From: a virus
Length of the DNA stretch: 41,069 nt
Reading direction: 5' to 3' (one strand)
Virus record (IMG/VR): IMGVR_UViG_3300013094_000007
Span: 1 to 41,069 of that record
Shown: piece by piece, positions 17,896 through 26,718 of the stretch
How the letters are laid out: each line of letters opens with the position of its first letter
Position numbering within the stretch: position 1 is the stretch's first letter
Program-made: the position numbers and the translations under genes
The notes under the pieces: generated by a model
Told to the model about the DNA's origin: nothing
Seen by the model: the letters and a program-made list of their open reading frames with translations, nothing else
The model's database searches: none

Positions 17896-20811
17896 TTAGT
17901 TTGTGTTTGGCTTGTTGTAGGAGTATGGTCCAAGGGTCTTGATAGTGACAACGCAGTCACCCTCATACCCGTTTTCGTAGTTGTCTCGGCGCTTGTGAGG
18001 AATCCAGTCCAGTGATTCGATAATGGCAATACTGGCGCTTAGCGGGCCTTCCTGATACGTCACAAGGTTTTGCGATTGGCGTAGCGATTCCAGCCAGTAG
18101 AAGTTGTCGTAGGGGTCCATGTACACTTCCACGCCATCTACAACGTCGACGGAGAACAACTGTAGGACCACGCTGATGTTGGTACCAGACACTACGTTCG
18201 GGAACGATTTAAGCGTCCAGCGGTACAGCGTTGGCGTTGTAAGGCCAGATGTACCGGCGTTCAGGTTGATAACAACTTGGAACTGTGATGACTTTGGACT
18301 CTGCACACCCGTTCCAGCAACGCCAAGACTGTATTCCTTAATTGCGGTACCAATTACGGTTGGCGATGAGAAAGCAACTTGGTTGTATGGAAAAACAGGA
18401 TTAATCGTTGTAAGGGTTTTGGCAATAGCCGGTTCAAGCGGTTCGCAGATGACGTTAGCCTGAAGCGTTGAGCTATCGGGCGTGACACCGCCGTACTCAA
18501 AGTACACGGGTGCCTTCTGGTCGGGGATGCCGTAGTCAAAAATAGACGTGGTGATGTTGCCGGTAGGAACATACTGGGTGGCCGTAATGCGACCATTGGT
18601 GTTTGTGGCGTAGGGAGTGTAAACGCCTAATCCGCTAACGGCAATAACCGGCAAGTTGGTTACTGGGTTCCACGCCAACGAGTTAATCGTGCCCTGGCCA
18701 GTCACCATAAGGTCGGAGGCATACACTGGGGCAAGTGGGTCGCCGTTGATGAACGTGGTCAAGTCCATCTTGCCGAGGCCGGTGCTGGATGAGTCGTAGT
18801 TGTTCCACGTAAACCAGACGAAGCGACCATCGCCAATGATTGCCGTGACGGGGTTGTTCAACGGCTGAAGGATGTTAGGAATCAGCGGTCCTGATTTGAG
18901 GTCGCCGGTAGCCGTGGCGGTCGGGTCGTACACGCTCAACGTCTGAGCCATACGGATGCCTCGGTTGGTGCCGATGAAGATGAAGTTTAGGTAGGACTGA
19001 ACGCAGACTGGGTACTCGTCCGGTGACATTGGCAATGCCTGAACTGGCGATACCAACTGGAACGGCTGGGCCACAGTTGCCGTTGATACCGTTGCGGTAC
19101 CGCTTGGGCTGGTGGTGCTGGCGCCGAGAAGGTCAGAGCGATAGATACAGCCGTTACCCTTTGAGTTGTTGCGGTTGCTGTATCCCGCAAAGTAAATCTG
19201 GGTTTCGCCACCGACTGCGCTAGACCAGACCCAGTTGGGGTCTTGGTGCGTCATCAGCAAGTCAGGCGTAGTCCCGTTGCCGATTGAACCACCGATAGTG
19301 TATGAACCATAAACACTTGGGTCTGGGGTTGTACCGCCAGCAAGCTGCAGGGTTAATGTGTTGGCACCGCCTTGACCAACGTATTCAACGGTGTATGTAC
19401 CGTTGTAAAGGCTTGTTGAGGCAAGCGCCGTACCGCTACTAAAACCACTAGTGCTAGAAATTCCCGTAGTTGTAATCCAAGAGAACTGATATGAACCAGC
19501 ATTTATAGAAGAAATTGTAACCGTTTCGGTGTAATGGGTAGTACCAATAACAAAACTTACGTTAATGCTATTGCCCACGTTTAAACCATGTGGCTTTGAG
19601 CCAAAAGACGTGGCAGTAAGTGTGTTGCCAGAAATGCTTAACGAACCAATAGTCACCTGCGTTTGCGTATTGTTAATGGTTACACTTTGACCAACAATAA
19701 AGTTTGCAGTTGCTTCGGCAACAGCTACTCGAAAACCAGAACCTATGTTTGAAGTAGAAGCAATAGATTGTGTTACAACCGATGTAGTAGGGCCAGAGCC
19801 ATAGATAGGCGCGGTAGTACTGCTTCGTGGCTGGAAGGCATACAAGTTTGGGCCTGATGCGGCAATGAGTTGGTCGTTTGCCCACGCGACCATGTTGTAC
19901 GAACCAGTCGTAAAGTTGGACCACGTTGAACTGAGGTTGGGCTGGCAATACCAAATGCCCGTGTCAGTAGCAATGTAGAGATATGAGTTGGCCGCCGCCA
20001 TGCCGTACAGGGTGCCAGGTGCGTATGAAGCAACGCCACCGTCGCCAGTCGTGTTGCCGTACCAAGCGGCACCAATGGTGCTGATGCCAGAAAACGTCTT
20101 AATCGTTGTCATGCTGGCATATCCAACGAGAGATGCGGTGCCAGGGTTGCCAGACTGCGTAACAGTAAACTGCGTAGTGGATGATGTTGCCACCGTCCAC
20201 GTGCCGTTGTATGCGGTTGGAGTACAGCCCGTAATGTTGATTAACTGGCCAACGACAGGGGCGGTGCCGTTGTTAAAAATGGTGAACGTCCACGTTGTCG
20301 AGTTTGACGTAATAGCAGAAATAGACCACTTGGTGCTGGAACCAGTTACCATGTAACCATTGCACGAAGCAGTCATAATGTTGGTTGCCGTATTATTTAC
20401 TGCCCTGTACGTGTCGGGCAGAAGCGTGGCTTGGTAGGGGTAGTTGAATACGTCAACGCCCTTGCTGGAGTAGAAGCGAGCTGCGCTGTCCTCTTGGCGG
20501 TGGTCGAGGTACTGCTGACCAGCACCATCGTTCCAGTCACGTTGCTCTCGACGCCACAGACCCTCTGTGTTGACTGTTCCCTCACCCATGATGTTCGTCA
20601 TCTGGATTGCTTCACGCTGACCAGGGATAGAACGGTGACGGAAAGCCTCACGACGATACGGCTCAAACGAAGTGTCGGCGGGGAACGTGCGTGTTTGTGG
20701 CGCGTAGTTTCCCGTCCCGTCTGCGTAGGGGGCACCGATTGTATCCGTAATGGATACGCTGTATGCGCCTAAGCCCGCAAGCCCTGTAGTCGGCGTGTAG
20801 TTGATAGTCAT
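17896..20811 (-). CDS. Tail nozzle-like protein (tubular B analogue)
   Basis: 971 residues. N-terminus with FRHRSIPGQREAIQMTNIMGEG, then repeated blade-like segments (SYLYIATDTGIWYCQP, NFIFIGTNRGIRMAQ, RFVWFTWNNYD) consistent with a beta-propeller, as in the T7 gp12 nozzle. Two YNGT[WY]TV insert domains (about 200-225 and 460-475) may bind sugars. Residues about 355-455 are encoded by DNA of about 40% G+C, clearly lower than the flanks, suggesting a later insertion. The preceding 443-residue gene fits the adaptor. Function inferred from order and fold pattern. Confidence 0.7.
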   Translation of the reverse strand: MTINYTPTTGLAGLGAYSVSITDTIGAPYADGTGNYAPQTRTFPADTSFEPYRREAFRHRSIPGQREAIQMTNIMGEGTVNTEGLWRREQRDWNDGAGQQYLDHRQEDSAARFYSSKGVDVFNYPYQATLLPDTYRAVNNTATNIMTASCNGYMVTGSSTKWSISAITSNSTTWTFTIFNNGTAPVVGQLINITGCTPTAYNGTWTVATSSTTQFTVTQSGNPGTASLVGYASMTTIKTFSGISTIGAAWYGNTTGDGGVASYAPGTLYGMAAANSYLYIATDTGIWYCQPNLSSTWSNFTTGSYNMVAWANDQLIAASGPNLYAFQPRSSTTAPIYGSGPTTSVVTQSIASTSNIGSGFRVAVAEATANFIVGQSVTINNTQTQVTIGSLSISGNTLTATSFGSKPHGLNVGNSINVSFVIGTTHYTETVTISSINAGSYQFSWITTTGISSTSGFSSGTALASTSLYNGTYTVEYVGQGGANTLTLQLAGGTTPDPSVYGSYTIGGSIGNGTTPDLLMTHQDPNWVWSSAVGGETQIYFAGYSNRNNSKGNGCIYRSDLLGASTTSPSGTATVSTATVAQPFQLVSPVQALPMSPDEYPVCVQSYLNFIFIGTNRGIRMAQTLSVYDPTATATGDLKSGPLIPNILQPLNNPVTAIIGDGRFVWFTWNNYDSSSTGLGKMDLTTFINGDPLAPVYASDLMVTGQGTINSLAWNPVTNLPVIAVSGLGVYTPYATNTNGRITATQYVPTGNITTSIFDYGIPDQKAPVYFEYGGVTPDSSTLQANVICEPLEPAIAKTLTTINPVFPYNQVAFSSPTVIGTAIKEYSLGVAGTGVQSPKSSQFQVVINLNAGTSGLTTPTLYRWTLKSFPNVVSGTNISVVLQLFSVDVVDGVEVYMDPYDNFYWLESLRQSQNLVTYQEGPLSASIAIIESLDWIPHKRRDNYENGYEGDCVVTIKTLGPYSYNKPNTN

Positions 20812-22142
20812 TAGAGCGGGCTAACCCTCGTGTACTGGCGCTGTAGTCGGTCTGCTTCTTCGCTGATTCGCTGGGCACGACGCATGATAAGCGCATTGAC
20901 TGAACTGGCCACGGCACCAGGTGCGACTTCCTGCGCCTTACGTGGGTCGGGCTGTGACTCCATGAAGTTGCGACTGATTTCACGGGGAATAGTCAGGTCA
21001 ATCTCGGCACCGAGTGGTGGCAAGTCGGCCATGGTTGGTACCATGTTTGGTACAACAGAGGTGCTGTAGCCGTTGTAAGGTGGTGCCTCGTCGTTGATAG
21101 CAGGCGTGTTGATAATCGAGTCGGTAGTGTTTACCAGCTTGATGAACGGGGCCGTGTAGGTCACGTAGATAGGCAGACCTGGCCAACCTGGTTCGTATAG
21201 CACCAGTCCGTTGCCCGATGGGAACGCAGCGTCGGTCGTGCCTTGATTCCAGCGAATCACCTTCCAACGGCGAATAGGTGGGAACGTGCGGTATGGCGGA
21301 GCAATGCGGTAGCGAACTTCAATAACGTCGATGAAGTTGGCAGGCAGGGCGCCGAGGTCATAACCGGCAAAGACAGGGTTGTATGTCAGTTCGGCCACGC
21401 CCACGCGGAACAAGCCGTTGGTGGGGCTGGACAGCGAACGCAGGTCATCGTTGATGGCCACGCCAATGTCGTAGCGCGAGTAACGAGGGTTGATGTAGGC
21501 AAGCGTGTTGGCGTTGTGCGGGGCGGTAGCCGAGCCGTTGTAGCCACGCTGGACAGTCACGGTGCCGTAGGGAACGCCCGTGTATCCGCTCGATACGTAT
21601 GGCGTCCAGTTCAGAACGTACATAACTTCCATGTCCACAGCCAGCAAGACACCAGGCATGATGCTGGTGGTCTGCGAGCCGGTCAAGACAAAGCTGGTAG
21701 CACCTGAAGTAATGGGCGACGTTGACGGGGCGGCAGGGGTACCAGAGGCAATAACCTGTACGGCACGCTCACGGATGCCACCCATTGTACGGCGATACAC
21801 CTTTTCGATAAGGTCGCCAAAGGTATTAACGCTAGAGATGCTGTTGCCGACTGAGATAGTGTCGGTCACGCTGGCCTGGTGCGAACCAGTGGCGGTCCAC
21901 GTCAGGGTAATAACGCCGTTGATGCCGGTAGTGTCCAGCCAGAACTCGTAGTTACCAGCCGACAAACGTGCCACAACGCCGACTGAGGGGGTCGAGGCGC
22001 TGGTGTAGGCGATTGGGCCTACAGTTGAGCCGTTGTTAATCGTGTACGTTACCGATACGGCAGAGGGGTCTACCGCACCACCCGTTGACGAATCTGTGAA
22101 AGATACGTCAAACTTAACAATGTTACCAGACTGGTAGGCCAT
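20811..22142 (-). CDS. Head-tail adaptor-like protein (tubular A analogue)
   Basis: 443 residues. An N-terminal Ig-like domain (1-100, VKFDVSFTDSSTG start) is followed by a helical and beta core (FGDLIEKVYRR, AINDDLRSL, LPANFIDVIEVRYR) and a C-terminal helix rich in Arg (IMRRAQRISEEADRLQRQY). This kind of protein joins the portal to the nozzle in podoviruses. The Ig domain is an addition seen in many surface-exposed phage proteins. The stop abuts the nozzle start. Confidence 0.65.
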   Translation of the reverse strand: MAYQSGNIVKFDVSFTDSSTGGAVDPSAVSVTYTINNGSTVGPIAYTSASTPSVGVVARLSAGNYEFWLDTTGINGVITLTWTATGSHQASVTDTISVGNSISSVNTFGDLIEKVYRRTMGGIRERAVQVIASGTPAAPSTSPITSGATSFVLTGSQTTSIMPGVLLAVDMEVMYVLNWTPYVSSGYTGVPYGTVTVQRGYNGSATAPHNANTLAYINPRYSRYDIGVAINDDLRSLSSPTNGLFRVGVAELTYNPVFAGYDLGALPANFIDVIEVRYRIAPPYRTFPPIRRWKVIRWNQGTTDAAFPSGNGLVLYEPGWPGLPIYVTYTAPFIKLVNTTDSIINTPAINDEAPPYNGYSTSVVPNMVPTMADLPPLGAEIDLTIPREISRNFMESQPDPRKAQEVAPGAVASSVNALIMRRAQRISEEADRLQRQYTRVSPL

Positions 22143-22166
22143 GGGGTCCTTTCGGGTACCTAATAA

Positions 22167-22859
22167 TTATACAACCGTTGCCAGCGTATTTACTGAATCT
22201 GTCGTAACGGCAAGGGTTGTAGCGTTGTCGGAAGTTGTAGCAATGGTGTAAGAATTCTCTAAAGCATCTGAAGCGACAGTGGCCGTGACCACCGAATCGT
22301 TGGAAACGCTGGCGGTGACTGGTTGCCAGCTGATTGTGGCGATTACGACCGAGCCTGCCGACCCCAGCCCTGTGCTGGTGAACGTGTAGTTTCCGGCGCC
22401 TGTTGAGGCCAGTTTTGCCGTAGCCGAGCCGGAGAACGAATAGACCTCAACTGCCTTGTATGTTGGGTAGCCTACGCCCGACCCCGTATAGGTGAACGTG
22501 CCTGCGCCGGTAGCCCTTACGTTGCTTACTGAAGTGCCCGCAAAGGCCCCTGTAAGGCTTCCTGACGCCTTTAGAACGGATGTGCCTGAACCAGCAAAGG
22601 TACCCGTAAGTGAGCCGGTAGAGGACAACGTAGCGGTGGCGGAACCGGAGAACGAGTAGGGCCCAGAATCGGCGGCAACGATGTAGTCTGCCGATGAGCC
22701 ATTGAACGAATACGAACCCGTAGCCGTAGCCGGATAGACAACTGTGCCGGTAGCTGAACCGCTAAACGTGCCAGTGGCCGAGCCGGTGGGGGAGTATTGC
22801 GTTAGCCCTGCGTAGGCTTGGCCTAGGTAGGGCGCACCTAGATAGTTAGCGCCAAGCAT
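22167..22859 (-). CDS. Gly/Ser/Thr-rich repetitive virion protein
   Basis: 230 residues built of short repeats of the type G-[ST]-x-T-G-[TA]-F-[AS]-G-[ST], probably a beta-helical or fibrous structure. No enzymatic motif. Between adaptor and fibre genes, it is probably a fibre or surface decoration protein. Confidence 0.65.
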   Translation of the reverse strand: MLGANYLGAPYLGQAYAGLTQYSPTGSATGTFSGSATGTVVYPATATGSYSFNGSSADYIVAADSGPYSFSGSATATLSSTGSLTGTFAGSGTSVLKASGSLTGAFAGTSVSNVRATGAGTFTYTGSGVGYPTYKAVEVYSFSGSATAKLASTGAGNYTFTSTGLGSAGSVVIATISWQPVTASVSNDSVVTATVASDALENSYTIATTSDNATTLAVTTDSVNTLATVV

Positions 22860-22868
22860 CTAGTCTCT

Positions 22869-24653
22869 TTAACTAAGGCCGACCCACCACGGGTAAGCAG
22901 CAGGCGTGATGGACGTTGATGTGTAACTACTTGTAAGCGTTGCGGAAGAAGCGGTGCCGAAACGTAGGCCCTTCTGGAAGCCATTGTTAATGTTTCCCTG
23001 AATCAACGGGCTGACGTAAAGAGCGCTTGAGTTTGCGCTTCGCACCAGGGTGCCGCCACCAGTTGATGAGAAGCCAATGAAGTAAACGCCCGTGGCAGGG
23101 ATAGTCACTGCCGAGCCGAGCGTGAACTGGCCCAGCGTAGTTCCAACAAATGACCCCGTAGCGGAGTAGTTCGTTCCTGTGACAAGTCCGTTAGGCGTTG
23201 AACCGCTTGCGCTGTAGTAAAGGCCAAACGAGATTGTTCCGGACGAACCCGCAGAAGAGCAGAGCATGTTGTAAGTTTGGAACGTCTGCCCAGCGATGAG
23301 ATACACGGCGTGGAAATAGGATGTTAAAGTAGAAACCGCAGAGACGTTGGTGGTTGCCGCAGCGATGTCATACGTTTCGGCGGCAAAGCCCATAACAATT
23401 GAACTGGCGTTCTGGTTGTTTTGCAGTCCAAGGTTGGCTCCGTAGCCGGTACCGCCGTTAGTTACCGGCAGGGTTCCGATGACCGCGGAATTGAGTGATA
23501 CGTCGCTGATTGTGTTCGTTATGCCGGAGATTGACTTGTTTGTCAGCGTGTCCGTAGTGGCACGTCCGACCAAAGTGTCTGATGAGGCTGGCATGGCCAT
23601 CGTTACTGAAGTAGTGGCACTAGGGCTGACAGTTGTATTTCCAGTTGCGCCGCCAATGCTTCCATTGTATAGCGATAACTGCCCTGGAAACCCAGAGCCA
23701 CCAATATTTGTAAAGAGTGGTCCGGAAATGGTGGGGCCTGTTGATAGGACTAATGAATTGCCGCCTGTGGATGTTGTCGTGCCAGTACCGCCATTGGCCA
23801 CAGGAAGAACGTTTGCCATCTGCGCAAGGTCGGTGGTAACGAAGCAGAACCAGACGCCACCAGTAAAGACAAACGAGTAGGCGGCGTTGAGGGGGATGGT
23901 GTATGAGGTCGAAGCACCGTAAACGGTTCCCGAGACAGAGATTGAGTTGGTGCCGCCCTTGATGTTCACGGTGTAGGGCGACAGGTTCTTAATCTGATAC
24001 AGCGCACCGTTCTGGGGGCTTGCTGGCAAGGTGATGGTCTGGCCTGATGTGCCCGTGGTCCCAAAGATAGTGAACTCGCCAATGCCAGCCGTGGCAGTAG
24101 CGGAACGGTTTACGAGGGAGTTCGGAACTTCGTTCGTCCAAGTGCCAGGAGTGCCGCCGGTAATACAGACCCAGAACGTGCCGGTCTGGTCGGCCACGAT
24201 GTCGCCAGCCGTGAACGTGCCGGTGGTGGGTGGGCCAGAGGTGGTCGTTCCAACGAGGCGTGACGAACTGGCAGTCGCACCCGTGAGGCCAGTCACCTTG
24301 ATGTCGGGAACCGAGACTTCGCCGGTGAACGTAGCGCCGGAGAGGGGTGCCAGCTGGCTCAGCAAGTTAGCGTCAATCGTCTGGGCAATCTGATAGCCAG
24401 CCGTGATGCTCTGGGCTGTGGTTCCATACTGAGCTCGGGTAATCGTGAAGGTGTCGGTGCTGACCGCCGTGACACGGACGATTTCGGCGTTTGTCGTAAG
24501 GGGCTGAACGCCAGCAGGCCAGATAGTTGCGTCGAACGGGGCAGTAGGAAACAAAGAACCTTGCCCAGCCGTGACCACCAGCGACGTACCGGACGTGGCC
24601 GGTGAGGGTGCTGTGGCTACCAGGCTGTAGGCAAAATTCTTTAACGAATCCAT
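22869..24653 (-). CDS. Tail fibre / receptor-binding protein
   Basis: 594 residues. The N-terminal 100 residues (VTAGQGSLFPTAPFDATIWP, IVRVTAVSTDTFTITRAQYGT) match the attachment domain found at the start of many phage fibres. A repetitive shaft (VANGGTGTTTSTGG and TNGGTGYGANLG) with NGGTG turns follows, then a C-terminal beta domain (TISFGLYYSASGS to the end) as receptor-binding tip. Confidence 0.75.
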   Translation of the reverse strand: MDSLKNFAYSLVATAPSPATSGTSLVVTAGQGSLFPTAPFDATIWPAGVQPLTTNAEIVRVTAVSTDTFTITRAQYGTTAQSITAGYQIAQTIDANLLSQLAPLSGATFTGEVSVPDIKVTGLTGATASSSRLVGTTTSGPPTTGTFTAGDIVADQTGTFWVCITGGTPGTWTNEVPNSLVNRSATATAGIGEFTIFGTTGTSGQTITLPASPQNGALYQIKNLSPYTVNIKGGTNSISVSGTVYGASTSYTIPLNAAYSFVFTGGVWFCFVTTDLAQMANVLPVANGGTGTTTSTGGNSLVLSTGPTISGPLFTNIGGSGFPGQLSLYNGSIGGATGNTTVSPSATTSVTMAMPASSDTLVGRATTDTLTNKSISGITNTISDVSLNSAVIGTLPVTNGGTGYGANLGLQNNQNASSIVMGFAAETYDIAAATTNVSAVSTLTSYFHAVYLIAGQTFQTYNMLCSSAGSSGTISFGLYYSASGSTPNGLVTGTNYSATGSFVGTTLGQFTLGSAVTIPATGVYFIGFSSTGGGTLVRSANSSALYVSPLIQGNINNGFQKGLRFGTASSATLTSSYTSTSITPAAYPWWVGLS

Positions 24654-24728
24654 TTATTCCTCGTCGTTCGTTTCGGGCAGGGTGTAAGTTGCTACGGCAG
24701 TAGCGTTGAAGGTCTGCTCGTCAGGCAT
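24654..24728 (-). CDS. 24-residue peptide between structural genes
   Basis: ATG 24728 overlaps the upstream stop as TAATG and the TAA lies directly before the fibre start. Polar, ending in PETNDEE. Supported only by coupling. Confidence 0.5.
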   Translation of the reverse strand: MPDEQTFNATAVATYTLPETNDEE

Positions 24729-25099
24729 TAGGAAATCGACAGCGTGACCGCGCCAGTGGCGAAATTGACTGAGATACCGCTAGGAAGCGAGCCAGTCAGA
24801 CCAGTGGTGGTACCACCGCCGAGGTAGGTACCAGAGGTAGAGGCAGTCCACACGCCAAAGTAGCCAAGACCACCCGCAGCGGCAGGCAGGCTGGTGAACG
24901 TAATGGATGCCGTGTTGGACTCCGAGCCAGCAGAGGCAGAGGTGAACACGATGGCCTGACGTGCGTATGAGCCACCAGAGATTTCGTTCGCGCCGTTCTG
25001 GGCGGGGTCGCCTGAGTGCAGGGAGAGGTAGTAAGTGGTACCTGGTACAAAGACACTAGAAAGTGCTGTGTTCTCTGATGCTACCGATAGACGTGCCAT
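24728..25099 (-). CDS. Phage tail fibre/knob-family protein
   Basis: 123 residues. TYYLSLHSGDPAQNGANEISGGSYARQAI and GYFGVWTASTSGTYLGGG follow a family common in phages of many hosts (YLSLH-x-x-DP-x-x-x-G-x-NE-x-x-GG-x-YAR), annotated as tail fibre or head-decoration protein. Good site AAGGAG before the ATG. Confidence 0.78.
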   Translation of the reverse strand: MARLSVASENTALSSVFVPGTTYYLSLHSGDPAQNGANEISGGSYARQAIVFTSASAGSESNTASITFTSLPAAAGGLGYFGVWTASTSGTYLGGGTTTGLTGSLPSGISVNFATGAVTLSIS

Positions 25100-25108
25100 G
25101 ATTGCTCC

Positions 25109-25447
25109 TTAAAGGACGGATTCGCCCTTGCTAATAGCGCCTTGAATTTCATCAAGTTGCTTACCGAGTTTTGTGTCGCCACGGAGAGTGGTGTTCGTTT
25201 CCACTTCCCATTTAGAGTCAGCGCGGGCTTCAAGCCGAGCTGCGCCCTTGACGGACTTGGGCTGTAATCCGTTCTTGCGTAGGCGCCGGTAGGCTTCCAC
25301 GTCTTTGTGCATTACCGCAGTATCCTTCTCGATACGTGCGGCTTCTGAGCGGGTAGGCATTGCCGAAGAAGCAAAGCCAACTGATGCGACCTTGCACCCG
25401 AAGCAGTCGGGGATACAAAGTCCTATTCCGTGAGGGATTGCGGTCAT
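25109..25447 (-). CDS. Virion-region protein with CxxDCxGC motif
   Basis: 112 residues from ATG 25447 (ATGA overlap). GLCIPDCFGCK near residue 9 binds a metal; then a basic helix with AYRRLRKNGLQPKSVKGAARLE. I recall similar proteins in structural regions of actinophages, but no function is known. Could be a head-tail joining or DNA-binding virion protein. Confidence 0.75.
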   Translation of the reverse strand: MTAIPHGIGLCIPDCFGCKVASVGFASSAMPTRSEAARIEKDTAVMHKDVEAYRRLRKNGLQPKSVKGAARLEARADSKWEVETNTTLRGDTKLGKQLDEIQGAISKGESVL

Positions 25448-25863
25448 GCTATACAAGCTCCATATCCAGCAGCCGTAAGCGCATTGGCTTCAGGCTGAGA
25501 AACCACTGTTGGTCCTAAGTACACTTTAGTAACGTAAGGGTTCTGAGATACGGTGGTCTTTACTTGCTCAAATGGGTATTTGGTGTAGTCCACGTAGTAC
25601 GAGGTAGAGTACGGCGCAGACGGGTCGTAGGGGTTGTACGGATACGGGATGTTCGTATTCGTGTTGGCAATAACGCCACCGCTGGGGTCAAGGCCATTGG
25701 GCGTGTCCTGTACAAACGTACCGTCGCTCAACGCAAAGACAGTGATGTACCGTTTGCGATTGGGGAAGTACCTAAACAAACGATTCCCCAGCCCACCTGC
25801 GAAGGGCAGGATGGGTGGGTTATCGTATGCAACTGGTGGGGTGAACGTCTGTAGCGTTGTCAC
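25444..25863 (-). CDS. Structural-region protein, hypothetical
   Basis: 139 residues from GTG 25863. Pro/Tyr-rich (PYPYNPYDPSAPYSTSYYVD), mostly beta. Not recognised; likely a minor virion component. Its stop overlaps the next start. Confidence 0.75.
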   Translation of the reverse strand: MTTLQTFTPPVAYDNPPILPFAGGLGNRLFRYFPNRKRYITVFALSDGTFVQDTPNGLDPSGGVIANTNTNIPYPYNPYDPSAPYSTSYYVDYTKYPFEQVKTTVSQNPYVTKVYLGPTVVSQPEANALTAAGYGACIA

Positions 25864-25869
25864 CCAGGA

Positions 25870-26097
25870 CTACTTTCGGCCTTGTGCCCCTAGGCGCAGA
25901 GCTGATTCAGAGTCCGTAAGTCCACGACCACCAGTGGTCTGAACTTCTGGGCGTGGCGCAGTAGCATTGCCGACAGGCTTGTTCACGCGGTCAACGCCCA
26001 TCTGCATCTGCTCAAGCAGAGTAGTAGGGCGCATATCCACGACAAAACCATCGCGGTTGGCGTCAACGCTGTAAACGGGGTCAAAACGGCTTGGCAT
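25870..26097 (-). CDS. Small structural-region protein
   Basis: 75 residues, basic and disordered, with ANRDGFVVDMRP at the start. The next gene upstream contains the similar NTNRDGFMAPMI. TAATG overlap at the start. Confidence 0.7.
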   Translation of the reverse strand: MPSRFDPVYSVDANRDGFVVDMRPTTLLEQMQMGVDRVNKPVGNATAPRPEVQTTGGRGLTDSESALRLGAQGRK

Positions 26098-26354
26098 TAG
26101 ATGTCCTCTCGAACCTTGAAGGGCATCACTTCTGGCTGAATAGTCGCAGGTGCGTACTGAATCTCAGTGATGCCGGTAATCATTGGGGCCATGAAGCCAT
26201 CGCGGTTTGTGTTTGCTTCCATGCCACGGTTGGACGGACCAGTCGTGGTGGTGGATGTCACAGGCGTTGGGATGATGCCAGTGTCAATGGTGTTAGGCGC
26301 GGTGCTACGAAGGTCGTATTCCGAAATCTGCTTAAAGGCAGCGCGTGATTCCAT
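26097..26354 (-). CDS. Small structural-region protein
   Basis: 85 residues from ATG 26354 (TAATG overlap with the previous stop). Pro/Thr-rich, with NRDGF shared with its neighbour, suggesting distant duplication. No family recognised. Confidence 0.7.
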   Translation of the reverse strand: MESRAAFKQISEYDLRSTAPNTIDTGIIPTPVTSTTTTGPSNRGMEANTNRDGFMAPMITGITEIQYAPATIQPEVMPFKVREDI

Positions 26355-26533
26355 TACATCCACCTCGCATCGGTCATGTCGCAGTTCCCGCAGTAGCAGG
26401 GGTCTGAGGTTTCGCCCTTAACGGCTGATGCGTTGTTTGCCTTAGCAGCAGCAACGCGGTCAAACGAGCGACCTGGGATTTGTCCCGCAGAGTCAAGGCC
26501 ACGAGTGAGGCCGAGGCCAGTAGGTACAGTCAT
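26354..26533 (-). CDS. Small structural-region protein with CYCGNC
   Basis: 59 residues. Starts MTVPTGLGLTRGLDSAGQI and ends with CYCGNCDMTDARWM, a three-cysteine cluster. TAATG overlap with the next gene. Unknown role. Confidence 0.7.
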   Translation of the reverse strand: MTVPTGLGLTRGLDSAGQIPGRSFDRVAAAKANNASAVKGETSDPCYCGNCDMTDARWM

Positions 26534-26541
26534 TGGTACTC

Positions 26542-26700
26542 CTAGTTTTTAGGTAATTCTTCCGATGTGAATTGGTCGGAGATGGGGACGAGTACACCAT
26601 TACGGTCAGTCAGTCGACCACATACAAGACAGTGAATTTCATCAATCCCTGCCTGTACGTCGCGTGAGCGACAGGCGGCGCAACTAAAAGGCCATGGCAT
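26542..26700 (-). CDS. Small zinc-ribbon protein
   Basis: 52 residues. CAAC (7-10) and CLVC (24-27) make a complete zinc ribbon; the tail is acidic. It sits directly after the capsid gene, an unusual place for a regulator. Confidence 0.72.
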   Translation of the reverse strand: MPWPFSCAACRSRDVQAGIDEIHCLVCGRLTDRNGVLVPISDQFTSEELPKN

Positions 26701-26718
26701 ACTCGTCCCCTACCCTAA

